A DNA stretch of 33,450 nucleotides from Chloroflexi bacterium SZAS-1 (GTDB taxonomy: Bacteria > Chloroflexota > Chloroflexia > Chloroflexales > Roseiflexaceae): positions 14,318 to 47,767 of the forward strand of contig JAFEAS010000075.1 in NCBI GenBank assembly GCA_018266315.1. Direction: 5' to 3'. This document shows, one piece after another, positions 1-7,310 of this stretch; the first letter of the stretch is position 1, and the number at the start of each line of letters is the position of its first letter. A program made the position numbers and the translations under genes. The notes beneath the pieces were generated by a model. That model saw only the letters and a list, made by a program, of their open reading frames with translations, was not told the DNA's origin and ran no database searches.

Positions 1-122
1 GCTTCTTGCAGTACCCGCTTATTAAATTCGAGCCAGCTCTGCTCGCGATTAATATATGGCGATACATCCAGAGCAGCATCCAGCATGTCAGCGACTGACG
101 CAGCTTCAGCAGTCGTTGCCAT
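1..122 (-). CDS. ppk1: Polyphosphate kinase Ppk1, N-terminal fragment cut by the window edge
   Basis: Reading the minus strand from the ATG at 120-122 gives 40 codons that run off the window edge. Residues 23-40 read YINREQSWLEFNKRVLQE, which matches the highly conserved start of polyphosphate kinase 1 (YINRELSWLEFNRRVLEEA type). Ppk1 polymerises the gamma-phosphate of ATP into inorganic polyphosphate. Only the beginning of the N-terminal domain is visible; the catalytic histidines lie outside the window. A purine-rich ribosome site (AGAAGGAAGG) ends about 6 nt before the ATG, which supports this start. A candidate promoter lies at 355-383, giving a leader of roughly 225 nt. The family call rests on motif recognition over a short stretch but is quite specific. 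Confidence 0.85.
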   Translation of the reverse strand, partial: MATTAEAASVADMLDAALDVSPYINREQSWLEFNKRVLQE

Positions 123-354
123 CGCAACCTTCCTTCTTGCTCGTAGGCCGTTTGATGTAGAGCGGCGGGTGGCTGTGCCTTCTTTACGTCTGTCCACGCA
201 GGCGCCTCTTTCTGAAAGCGCAGGTTCAGTCTTCTACTCGCCTGCGCACGATAATGCTGGGCCAGGGCCTGGGTTTAAACCTCGAATGCTCGGCACGGCT
301 GTAGCCGAACCTCATTGTCGCGGGATGATGTTAAGAGTATAGGAATAGATTCTT

Positions 355-383
355 AGTATAGCATTATGGCAAGCGAGCGGCAA
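355..383 (-). promoter_or_regulatory. Candidate sigma-70 promoter for ppk1
   Basis: On the minus strand, TTGCCG (378-383) and TATACT (355-360) are separated by 17 nt. The -10 is preceded by TG plus one base, so it is an extended -10. The predicted start near 348 leaves a leader of about 225 nt before the ATG at 122. Nothing else gene-like is visible between 123 and 354. Confidence 0.55.
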
Positions 384-440
384 GCAGTGTTTACGAGCAC
401 AGCAATGCGCCATATCTGCATGCATTACGGAATAGGATTG

Positions 441-615
441 GGAGTTACGCAGTTGCGTTGTTCGGCAGCGCAATGGGCGACTCTTTGCCTGCGGCAGCAT
501 GGGACGTGCCGATCGTTGTGTGTAGTTTTCCGTGCGGAGCGCGCGGAAAACTACACACAACGAACATGAAGCATACCGCTCCGCCAAAGGCTCAATCCGT
601 CAACTGCGTAAGCCC
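441..615 (+). repeat. Palindromic hairpin element, copy 1
   Basis: This gene-free stretch between ppk1 and rlmN holds a perfect 19-bp inverted repeat (514-532 with 544-562, 11-nt loop). It is preceded by the family box at 486-503 (TGCCTGCGGCAGCATGGG). The whole is bounded by an outer inverted repeat, TTACGCAGTTG at 445-455 with CAACTGCGTAA at 601-611. Box, hairpin and outer repeat occur in the same order at 19053-19170 and 21102-21226. No T-run follows the stem on either strand, so it is not a standard terminator. Short ORFs across it are artefacts of the palindrome. The remaining bases from 563 to 680 show nothing further. Confidence 0.8.
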
Positions 616-680
616 TAAGGATATAAAGTATAAGCTGCGTAGAAGAGCGAACCCACCCAGCGTATCGCGAGCAGCTTGGC

Positions 681-1784
681 CTATTCACCCAGCGGAATAT
701 GGACAGAAGCAGAAGAAGCCAGGTCGCCGGGCAAACCAGCAAGCTGGCCGCACGCCGCAGCAATCGCTATGCCGCGCTCGACACGAACTGTGCAGGCGAT
801 GCCGTGTGCTTGGAGTACCTGCTGAAAGCGCAACACTCGCGCGCGCTCTGAGCGGCCAAGCGGGGTGCCAGGCACCGGGTTCCAGGGGATGAGATTAACA
901 TGGCACAGCATACCATGAAGTAGAGTACCCAGCGCGGCAGCCTGTTCCGGTGTATCGTTTTTACCTTGTAAAAGCACATATTCAAACGACACGCGCCGAT
1001 TGGTTGCTGCGATATATTCCTGCGTCGCGGCAAGAAGCTCAGCAATTGGGTAGCGCTGGTTAATCGGCATCATCTCTGAACGCAGGGCATCATCTGGCGC
1101 ATGCAGCGAGATCGCCAGGTTAATTGGTAATGCCTCGCGCGCCAGCCTGCGGATGCCGGTTACCTGCCCCACGGTGGAAACCGTCATGTTGCGCGCACCG
1201 AGATTAAAGCCGTGCGGGTCGTGGAGCCGCTCAACTGCCTGCCACCAGCGGTCGTAATTCGCAAATGGCTCACCCATCCCCATGAACACTACGTTGGTGA
1301 TGCGCTGGATCGGCGTGGTGCCCGGATCAAGCTGCTGTAATTCACGCGCCGCCCACAGCACCTGTTCTACAATTTCGCCCGCACTGAGGTTGCGCAGTAG
1401 CCCCAGGCGGCCAGTAGCACAAAACACACAGCCCATAGCACACCCAGCCTGCGTCGATACACACACCGTCGCACGATCCGGGTAGACCATCAACACCGTT
1501 TCAACGACTTCGCCGCCGGGAATACGAAACAATGCTTTGCGGGTCAGACCCTGATCAGCGGTTTGCAGGCGTACTAGCTCCAACGTAGTTGTGCTAGTTT
1601 CGGCTGCGAGCCGTTCGCGCAGCGCAAGCGGCAGATCGGTCATTGTGGCTGGGGAATCTGACAGATTCAGGTAGAGCTGGCGGTAGAGCTGGCGCGCACG
1701 AAATGCGGGTTGGCCCCAGCCTTTGAATAATTGTTCCAGCACTGGGAGTGTAAGGTCGTAGAGATACGGTCGTTCGCTGTTCAT
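681..1784 (-). CDS. rlmN: 23S rRNA (adenine-C2)/tRNA A37 methyltransferase RlmN
   Basis: This radical-SAM enzyme methylates C2 of A2503 in 23S rRNA and A37 in some tRNAs. The 367-residue product has the radical-SAM CxxxCxxC cluster motif (Cys115, Cys119, Cys122 in CAMGCVFC). It also has the VVETVLM segment before it, the [10 protein letters not shown] motif, SLHAPDD, and the C-terminal AACGQLAG segment carrying the methyl-accepting cysteine. Length is normal for the family. The open frame extends 22 codons further upstream, but I chose MNSERPYL because an extended -10 (TGGTATAAT, 1795-1803) would place transcription start near 1788, almost at this ATG. No Shine-Dalgarno sequence is visible, so the mRNA may be leaderless. 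It stands alone, with a hairpin terminator of the preceding small gene just upstream. Confidence 0.96.
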   Translation of the reverse strand: MNSERPYLYDLTLPVLEQLFKGWGQPAFRARQLYRQLYLNLSDSPATMTDLPLALRERLAAETSTTTLELVRLQTADQGLTRKALFRIPGGEVVETVLMVYPDRATVCVSTQAGCAMGCVFCATGRLGLLRNLSAGEIVEQVLWAARELQQLDPGTTPIQRITNVVFMGMGEPFANYDRWWQAVERLHDPHGFNLGARNMTVSTVGQVTGIRRLAREALPINLAISLHAPDDALRSEMMPINQRYPIAELLAATQEYIAATNRRVSFEYVLLQGKNDTPEQAAALGTLLHGMLCHVNLIPWNPVPGTPLGRSERARVLRFQQVLQAHGIACTVRVERGIAIAAACGQLAGLPGDLASSASVHIPLGE

Positions 1785-1794
1785 AATGCGCTGC

Positions 1795-1803
1795 ATTATA
1801 CCA
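1795..1803 (-). promoter_or_regulatory. Extended -10 promoter of rlmN
   Basis: The minus strand reads TGGTATAAT, a perfect TGnTATAAT extended -10; no good -35 is visible. The predicted transcription start falls about 4 nt before the rlmN ATG at 1784, so translation would be near-leaderless. An alternative upstream ATG at 1794-1796 would lie inside the -10 and is therefore unlikely. Confidence 0.6.
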
Positions 1804-1830
1804 TAGAGCCTGTGTAACCCGCAGAAAACA

Positions 1831-1859
1831 TACCCGAGGATGCAATGCATCCTCGGGTA
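1831..1859 (-). terminator. Hairpin terminator after the 43-residue peptide gene
   Basis: A perfect 14-bp inverted repeat with TACCCGAGGATGCA (1831-1844) pairs with 1846-1859. On the minus strand the stem is followed by TGTTTTCTGC, a partial T-run. It lies 53 nt past the stop of the small gene at 1912-2043 and just upstream of the rlmN promoter, which insulates the two. On the plus strand it is followed by five A's, so it points to the minus strand. Confidence 0.7.
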
Positions 1860-1911
1860 AAAAGGTATAGCTGAATTATTACCACCGCCAGCGTTGTGGC
1901 GCAGAAATGAC

Positions 1912-2043
1912 TTAGCGTCGACGCACTACCTGCTGCCGCGATACACGCGCTGGCACCCGCACCATAACACGCTGCGCTTGGGATGAACGAACCACCAGCA
2001 GAGCCATCAGGGCGACAACTGCGAGCAGAACCAGGATTTCCAT
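1912..2043 (-). CDS. 43-residue single-pass membrane peptide
   Basis: ATG at 2041-2043 begins a 43-codon frame ending in TAA. Residues 1-18 ([18 protein letters not shown]) form one hydrophobic membrane segment; residues 19-43 are strongly basic, with nine arginines and a VVRRR end. By the positive-inside rule the tail should be cytoplasmic. A clear AAGGAG ribosome site lies 7 nt before the ATG, an extended -10 promoter is at 2108-2116 and a hairpin terminator follows at 1831-1859, so it looks like a complete monocistronic unit. I recognise no family. A small membrane regulator or a component binding nucleic acid or lipid headgroups would fit, but no function can be assigned. Confidence 0.7.
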   Translation of the reverse strand: MEILVLLAVVALMALLVVRSSQAQRVMVRVPARVSRQQVVRRR

Positions 2044-2107
2044 AGCAATCTCCTTCAGTGTGTAGGTGCGCTTCACTCAATCGTGTAGCGGATCGGCAGC
2101 TACAGGT

Positions 2108-2116
2108 AGTATACCA
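2108..2116 (-). promoter_or_regulatory. Extended -10 promoter of the small membrane peptide
   Basis: The minus strand reads TGGTATACT, an extended -10. Predicted start is near 2101, giving a leader of about 58 nt to the ATG at 2043. No convincing -35 is visible. The rest of 2117-2258, up to the era stop, holds only a weak 6-bp hairpin (GCCATC/GATGGC near 2232-2244). Confidence 0.5.
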
Positions 2117-2258
2117 AGTTTACGTGGCCCGCGCCATAGGTGATCCGTACTACTAGGCTTCGGTACCTATGTAATAAACGATACCTATCCCGTCTTTTTG
2201 CGCCGATATATCACTACCTACGCAAGAGTGATGCCATCGGATGGCGCACGCAACGTTG

Positions 2259-3857
2259 TTAATCGTCGCTGCGATACCCTAACCAGCGCAACGACGATGG
2301 GTCATCGCGCCAATTCGGGCGGGCCTTTACCCACAGATCGAGATAAGCCTTCCGGCCAATTGCAGCTTCTATTTCTGCCCGCGCGCCGGTACCAATGCGC
2401 TTCAGCATTGCGCCATTCGCGCCGATGAGGATGCCTTTCTGCGATTCCTTTTCAACATAGATTGTCATGCGAATATAGGTTGCGTTTTCTTTTTCCTCCC
2501 ACTCTTCAACTTCAACTGCAACCCCGTGTGGTACCTCTTGCTCGGTGAGGCGTAGCACCTGCTCGCGCACCAATTCAGCCGCTTGCTCGCGCTCGCTCTG
2601 GTCGGTTAACTGGTCGGTTGGGTAGAGCGCCGGGCCAAGCGGCAGGCGCGCAATAATCTCCGCCAGCAGCGTTTCCAGGCCCTTGCTCAACAGCGCCGAC
2701 ACTGCCACTTCCATATCCCATGGCCCTAAGGCGCGATATGCTTCCAGGTGCTCCTGGCCTGCGCGAGTGCGCTGATCAAGCTTATTCAGCACCAGGATGC
2801 GCTTGGCGCGCGAGCGGGCAATCAGCGCGGCAATACGCTGCTCGGTACGATTCGGCGGCGATGCGATATCGACCACAAAACACACAACATCGGCATCGGG
2901 GATGCTGCGCCGAGCCTGTTCGACCATAAACGTGCCCAGCTTGGTGCGCGGATCGTGAATGCCGGGGGTATCGACAAAAATAATCTGCGCGGTGGGCAGG
3001 TTGAGCATGCCGCGCATTGGCATGCGGGTGGTTTGCGGCTTTGGCGAAACAATTGCTATCTTCTGGCCCAGCAGTGCGTTGAGCAGGGTCGATTTACCGA
3101 CATTTGGCTTACCAACGAGGGCGACGAAGCCGGTGTGAAAGCTGGCTGGCGCGGCAAAAGCAGGCATAGAGGCGGGCGCACTAGGCGGCGCATCGAGGTT
3201 GATTTCCGCCTCGGCCAGGGCTTGCTCGGCAGCTTCGGCCAGTGCCTGGGCTGCAATGCTCATGCCAGGTTCAGGTGCTGTGTCCTTCTCGGCGGTATCA
3301 AGGCGGGCCGCATCGGCAAGTTCCTCGGCTTCCAGCGCGCCGTCCTCACTCGCCTCAGCAGCGAGCAGCTCGTCATCAACCGGCGCATCATCAGCATCTT
3401 CGTCTGCACTAGCGGCTGGCCCGGTACGAAACACGGCGCCTGGCGGCGGCGCTTCTTCCAGCTCAATCATAAACGGCTGCAAACGCGCCAGGCGCTTGCC
3501 CAGCTCGAACTCGCGCGCGGCCAACACATCGCAGCCTTGCAGGCGCTCACTCGCATCGAAATCGAGGATCACGGCCTCGTGAAGTGGCTGTACCTCGGCT
3601 GGCTCTTCCTCGGCTACTTGCACGGTCAGCGTCGCGGTGTTGCGGTCGTAGCGCACATGCGGGTGCGCCAGCGCCAGCACTAGCTCGCTGCGCTTCATAC
3701 TTTCATCAAGCTCAAGTTCCAGGCCGATGACATCACCGTTTGCGTCGAGCAGCAGCGTGCCTTCGCACTCGCCTTCAAGCTCGGTGCTGCCCTCTTCGAT
3801 CTCAGTAAAATACCAATATAACGTCCCGGCTTCGGGATCGAACGAAACATTCACCAT
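2259..3857 (-). CDS. era: GTPase Era fused to an N-terminal DUF2283-like tandem and acidic linker
   Basis: Era is an essential GTPase that binds 16S rRNA and guides small-subunit assembly. Residues about 240-532 are a normal-length Era: G1 GKPNVGKST (249-257), QTTR, DTPGIH, NKLD, then a KH domain with GILIGANGAMLKRIG and a terminal WRDDPSSLRWLGY. The first 240 residues are extra. Residues 1-65 (SFDPEAGTLYWYF, LLLDANGDVIGLELEL) and 68-130 (VRYDRNTATLTVQV, AVILDFDASERLQGCDV) look like two copies of a DUF2283-type fold. They are followed by an Ala/Glu/Asp-rich linker (about 145-225). The usual RHRI after QTTR is RMPMR here. The reading frame is continuous. An AGGAA site about 10 nt before the ATG supports the long start, and no ribosome site precedes Met231. 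The gene follows DUF4230 by 19 nt and is probably in its operon. Confidence 0.93.
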   Translation of the reverse strand: MVNVSFDPEAGTLYWYFTEIEEGSTELEGECEGTLLLDANGDVIGLELELDESMKRSELVLALAHPHVRYDRNTATLTVQVAEEEPAEVQPLHEAVILDFDASERLQGCDVLAAREFELGKRLARLQPFMIELEEAPPPGAVFRTGPAASADEDADDAPVDDELLAAEASEDGALEAEELADAARLDTAEKDTAPEPGMSIAAQALAEAAEQALAEAEINLDAPPSAPASMPAFAAPASFHTGFVALVGKPNVGKSTLLNALLGQKIAIVSPKPQTTRMPMRGMLNLPTAQIIFVDTPGIHDPRTKLGTFMVEQARRSIPDADVVCFVVDIASPPNRTEQRIAALIARSRAKRILVLNKLDQRTRAGQEHLEAYRALGPWDMEVAVSALLSKGLETLLAEIIARLPLGPALYPTDQLTDQSEREQAAELVREQVLRLTEQEVPHGVAVEVEEWEEKENATYIRMTIYVEKESQKGILIGANGAMLKRIGTGARAEIEAAIGRKAYLDLWVKARPNWRDDPSSLRWLGYRSDD

Positions 3858-3876
3858 ATCGCCATGTTCCTATTTG

Positions 3877-4803
3877 CTATTGCATTGGTGCGGGCGTAGC
3901 CACGGGTGTTGCGGGCGTGCCCACCTGGCCTGCAGGGGCCACACACTGGCCCGCAGTGCTTGTTACTGTCACTTGCTCAAAATCGAGCAGCTTGAGAAAC
4001 TGCTCCATCGAACGTTTTGCGTCATCGGCGGCCTTCTGCATAATGTTGTTTTCGCACGCCGCATTTAAGATCTCAACCTCGGCTTGGGCACGCGCCTGTG
4101 TCTCAAGGTCTTTATTTTCGGGCGCAAACACGCCCTGCGTGCGATCATACACGCGCGTGCGGTCGTTATTCAGCGTCTTGCTGAAAATCTCGGAGGGCGG
4201 CAATTTCAGCTGAATACTCTTGCCATCCGGTGAAATCACCACATCGCCATCACGCAGCTTGCTCAAATCAACCCCCACCACCACTTCACCGCTCGCAATC
4301 AAGAGTAAGCGATCGCCTAGCAGTAAATCGAGCGGGTTGCCGCGCTCAACTTTTGCTTCAATCACGCGCTCGGCGGCAAAGCTCTGGGTTTCGAGCCGGT
4401 TCAGGCTGCGTATTTGCAGGATGGTGCCGCCACGATCCTTGAGGGTTGTGGTGGGGGTAGCAACGATTTCGCGCACTTGTTGCGGTACGTTCGGCACGAA
4501 GCTATTGAAAAGCTGCGGCCCGATCAGCAATGCTACCAACAACAGTGCAATACCACCTAGCAGCAGGTAGAGCGTGGTATTCGCGCAGCCGCCGGGCGGG
4601 TTATAGCCAAAGCCGCCGCCACCGCGCGGGCGGCTATAGCGTACCGGCGGCGCAAAATCATCGAAGTAGTCGTCATCGTCCTGCGCCCGGCGCAGCCGCC
4701 GGTCGATTAGCGAATCGCGGCGGGGTGGGTAATCCGACCGGCGCGGGTAATCATCATAATCATCGTCACGCCGTCGTGGGCGATCGTCATCATATCGGGC
4801 CAT
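3877..4803 (-). CDS. DUF4230 domain membrane protein
   Basis: The 308-residue protein starts with a highly charged, low-complexity cytoplasmic tail (Asp/Arg/Tyr-rich, residues 1-60) and a Gly-rich stretch. One transmembrane segment follows at about 77-97 (LYLLLGGIALLLVALLIG). The external domain (about 105-290) resembles DUF4230, with an early LxxLxRLETQSF strand, VxAxVERG and VxVGVDLSKL features. It ends in a Pro/Ala/Thr-rich tail. The biochemical role of DUF4230 is not established; many members are membrane-anchored. It lies 8 nt after menG and 19 nt before era, so it is probably cotranscribed with both. Family assignment is by pattern recognition. Confidence 0.75.
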   Translation of the reverse strand: MARYDDDRPRRRDDDYDDYPRRSDYPPRRDSLIDRRLRRAQDDDDYFDDFAPPVRYSRPRGGGGFGYNPPGGCANTTLYLLLGGIALLLVALLIGPQLFNSFVPNVPQQVREIVATPTTTLKDRGGTILQIRSLNRLETQSFAAERVIEAKVERGNPLDLLLGDRLLLIASGEVVVGVDLSKLRDGDVVISPDGKSIQLKLPPSEIFSKTLNNDRTRVYDRTQGVFAPENKDLETQARAQAEVEILNAACENNIMQKAADDAKRSMEQFLKLLDFEQVTVTSTAGQCVAPAGQVGTPATPVATPAPMQ

Positions 4804-4811
4804 GGCCCCCT

Positions 4812-5528
4812 CTACTGTGGCTTAAACGCCGTATGAACTGCAACCGCACCCATCCCCAGCAATCGATAGCGTACTTCGCTCCATCCAGCTTCCTGGATAA
4901 TGCGCGCTAGCGCATCGGGCAGCGGAAAAGCCCGCGCCGACTGCGGCAAGTAGGTGTATGCCGTTGGGTCGCCGCCGAGCAAAGCGGTAACTCGCGGTAC
5001 CACTTGCTCAAAATAAATTCGATGACCGAAGCGTAGTAGCGGGTTAGCCGGACGGGCAACTTCAAGGCAGGCCAATACGCAGCCAGGACGTGCCACCCGC
5101 GCCATCTCACGAAATGCCTGACCAATGTCGACGACGTTGCGCATGGTAAAGCCGGTTGTAATCGCATCGAACGAATGATCGGCGAACGGCAAGTGGAGCG
5201 CATCGCCGCCAACAAAGCCCGCCCGCCCCGCCGCGGCATCGAGCTTGGGCAGGCCAGCCTGCATCATCGGCACGGTAAAATCCAATCCCACCGCGAAGCC
5301 AGTGGGCATCCAGCCAGCCAGAACCGGCAAAAAATCGCCGGTACCGGTACCAACATCAAGCGCACGACCATTTGCCGGGGGCGCAATCGCCGCTGCGGCA
5401 TAGGCGCGCCAGCCACGATCCATCCCCATGGTCATCACCCGATTCATCCGATCGTAGCCCGGCGCAATTCGCGCGAACATCCGCTCGACAAATTCGGCTT
5501 TTTCTTCTAGTGGCGGTAAAACAGACAC
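4812..5528 (-). CDS. menG: Demethylmenaquinone methyltransferase (UbiE/MenG family)
   Basis: This SAM-dependent enzyme carries out the last methylation in menaquinone synthesis (UbiE acts in ubiquinone synthesis in other bacteria). The 238-residue product has the family's FVERMFARIAPGYDRMNRVMT start, SAM motif I DVGTGTGDFL, the acidic post-I motif GLDFTVPM, and the diagnostic TGFTMRNVVDIGQAFREMAR. Length is normal. The start codon is GTG at 5526-5528, supported by AAGGA 7 nt upstream; no better ATG exists before MFARIAP. It heads a likely operon with the DUF4230 gene and era, spaced by 8 and 19 nt. Confidence 0.93.
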   Translation of the reverse strand: MSVLPPLEEKAEFVERMFARIAPGYDRMNRVMTMGMDRGWRAYAAAAIAPPANGRALDVGTGTGDFLPVLAGWMPTGFAVGLDFTVPMMQAGLPKLDAAAGRAGFVGGDALHLPFADHSFDAITTGFTMRNVVDIGQAFREMARVARPGCVLACLEVARPANPLLRFGHRIYFEQVVPRVTALLGGDPTAYTYLPQSARAFPLPDALARIIQEAGWSEVRYRLLGMGAVAVHTAFKPQ

Positions 5529-5584
5529 AGTTCAATCCTTAACATTCTACATAGCACGCTGTTGGCCTAAAAAAAACCTCAGCC

Positions 5585-6355
5585 CTATTCACGATAATTC
5601 ATTTCATAGATCATGCGCAAACCATCGAGCGTCAGGTATGGCTCGACTGCTGTGATGGCATCGGTTTCGCCAGCAATCACATCGGCGAGGCCGCCTGTAG
5701 CCACCACCGTACAGGGGGCACCAAGCTCGGCCTGCATACGCCGCACCAGCCCTTCGACCAACCCGGCATAGCCCAGCAGCAAACCCGATTGCATATAGTG
5801 GACGGTGTTTTTACCAATAACCTGTGGCGGGCGCACAAGCTCAACCTGGTACAGCCGCGCCGCCAGGCGGAAGAGCGCATCGGCAGAAATACCAATACCG
5901 GGCGCAATTGCCCCGCCAATATATACTCCCGCTTCGGTAATCACATCGAAGGCGGTTGCCGTACCAAAGGCAATTGCGATCACCGGCCCACCATATTTGC
6001 GGTAGGCAGCAAGCGAGTTCGCCACGCGGTCGGCCCCTAGCTGATCAGGCGTGTCGATTTCATAGCGCAGTCCGGTTGCAACTCCTGCGCCAATAATCAC
6101 CGGCTCAACGCCTAAGTACGTGCGGCTAAGGGTACGAAACTGGCCGGTTAGCGGTGGCACCACACAAGAAATTGCACAGCCCTGCACCTGCTGCCAATCG
6201 AGCCCGGCCAGCGCAAATAAGCTATGAATCATCACGGCATACTCGTCGGCTAGCTTGAGCCGCTCGGTCGCCATACGCCAGTGCGCCAGCAAAGCATCGC
6301 CTTGATAGACGCCCAGTTTGATATTAGTGTTGCCAATGTCGGCAGTTAACAGCAT
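5585..6355 (-). CDS. coaX: Type III pantothenate kinase
   Basis: CoaX phosphorylates pantothenate, the first step of coenzyme A synthesis. The 256-residue protein has the family's three landmarks: N-terminal DIGNTNIKLG (ATP phosphate binding), GADRVANSLAAY with the catalytic Asp, and GTATAFDVI followed by GGAIAPGI. In most type III enzymes the segment before GTA reads DFGTA, where the Asp helps hold a monovalent cation; here it reads AFGTA, so that Asp is Ala. I chose MLLTADIGN because it is the standard N-terminus; the open frame runs 28 codons further. The start lies 2 nt after the stop of the upstream methyltransferase, so the genes are probably translationally coupled. Confidence 0.93.
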   Translation of the reverse strand: MLLTADIGNTNIKLGVYQGDALLAHWRMATERLKLADEYAVMIHSLFALAGLDWQQVQGCAISCVVPPLTGQFRTLSRTYLGVEPVIIGAGVATGLRYEIDTPDQLGADRVANSLAAYRKYGGPVIAIAFGTATAFDVITEAGVYIGGAIAPGIGISADALFRLAARLYQVELVRPPQVIGKNTVHYMQSGLLLGYAGLVEGLVRRMQAELGAPCTVVATGGLADVIAGETDAITAVEPYLTLDGLRMIYEMNYRE

Positions 6356-6357
6356 CG

Positions 6358-7143
6358 TCAGTCTATATATGTACCTGGCTTGCGAGCAATCCAGGCAATC
6401 CGCTGAGTACGTTCGTTCGTTGCTTGGAAGGTAAAACAATCATAGTACGCTTCAACCACAAGCCCCGCTGCCTCAAGCAGCGCTGCTATTGTAGCGGGTG
6501 CATAAGCGCACTCAACATGTACCTCATCGAAGCGCTGGTAGCCCTGAGTATCATCGCCAGCAAACCCGGTCAGCACCATCGTCGAGCGCGCTGTCACCGC
6601 ATCGAAATGGCTTTGCGATACCTGCACGAAGCCGGGCAATTCCAGCACTTCGCTCGGCAACCAATCATACTCAAGGAAATAGCGCGTGTTCATATCGAGC
6701 AGCGCCAGCCCGCCGGGTGCTAACATTGCTGCGACACCGGTAAAACACGCCGCTAATTCATCTTCGTGCAACAGATAGTTCAGGCTATCGTACACGCAGG
6801 TAGCGAGATGAAACGATGCAGGCTGAAGCTCTGGGCTATTCATACTCGCCACGTTGCGCATATCGCCCTGCACAAATACTGCGCGCCCGCCTGTATCAAG
6901 GTTAGCTGCCTTCGCTCGGGCTTGCTCAAGCATGGCAGGCGAGGCATCAAGCCCTACTACATTCCAGCCATCATCGGCAAGCATCAGAGCCAGGGTACCA
7001 GTGCCGCAGGCCAAATCAAGCGCGCGCGTACCAGGCACCGGGTGGCGTTCGAGCACTTCGCGCACATACTGCCCCATCAGTATCGCAAAACGCACCTGCC
7101 CGGTGAGGTCGTAGTAGGGTGCGTACAAATGATATTGGGTCAT
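6358..7143 (-). CDS. Class I SAM-dependent methyltransferase
   Basis: The 261-residue protein is a Rossmann-fold methyltransferase. An N-terminal YAPYYDLTGQVRF segment is typical of YrrT/UbiE-like small-molecule methyltransferases. It is followed by motif I LDLACGTGTLALMLA, the acidic GLDASPAML, FVQGDMR and CVYDSLNYLL. The substrate cannot be told. I use the ATG at 7141-7143 with AGGA about 11 nt upstream, rather than a TTG three codons earlier. The gene is 2 nt upstream of coaX and probably shares its transcript. The start region is divergent from lgt. Confidence 0.88.
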   Translation of the reverse strand: MTQYHLYAPYYDLTGQVRFAILMGQYVREVLERHPVPGTRALDLACGTGTLALMLADDGWNVVGLDASPAMLEQARAKAANLDTGGRAVFVQGDMRNVASMNSPELQPASFHLATCVYDSLNYLLHEDELAACFTGVAAMLAPGGLALLDMNTRYFLEYDWLPSEVLELPGFVQVSQSHFDAVTARSTMVLTGFAGDDTQGYQRFDEVHVECAYAPATIAALLEAAGLVVEAYYDCFTFQATNERTQRIAWIARKPGTYID

Positions 7144-7250
7144 GCTAGCCAATTCCTATACCATTGCGCCCATACTACACTGCAGCAACATAATTCTACC
7201 CAAACCAGAGATATTGTACCATGCCTGCCTGGATCACCCATGGGCAGGCT

Positions 7251-7279
7251 TTGACAGGGCTTACACCGCGGCGTACAAT
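7251..7279 (+). promoter_or_regulatory. Near-consensus sigma-70 promoter of lgt
   Basis: TTGACA (7251-7256) and TACAAT (7274-7279) are separated by exactly 17 nt. The start is predicted near 7286, leaving a leader of about 25 nt that contains the AAAGGA ribosome site before the ATG at 7311. Confidence 0.85.
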
Positions 7280-7310
7280 ACGACGAGATTTAACGCAAAA
7301 GGATAAGCGT

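Noticed and set aside
312..587. Short ORFs spanning the hairpin elements (also near 13195-13476 and 21065-21307)
   Set aside because: Their residues are simply the translated palindrome and the shared box; frames differ between copies and no ribosome sites precede them.
3155..3167. Internal Era start at Met231 giving a normal-length protein
   Set aside because: No ribosome site precedes it, and the upstream frame is long, unbroken and has its own start signal, so the fusion is preferred.
2748..3683. Long plus-strand open frame antisense to era
   Set aside because: It is a shadow of a G+C-rich real gene: no ribosome site, no known domain, and the minus-strand frame encodes complete Era motifs.
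5567..5584. Terminator after coaX (run of eight T's on the minus strand)
   Set aside because: There is a T-run but no convincing stem of more than 3-4 bp in front of it.
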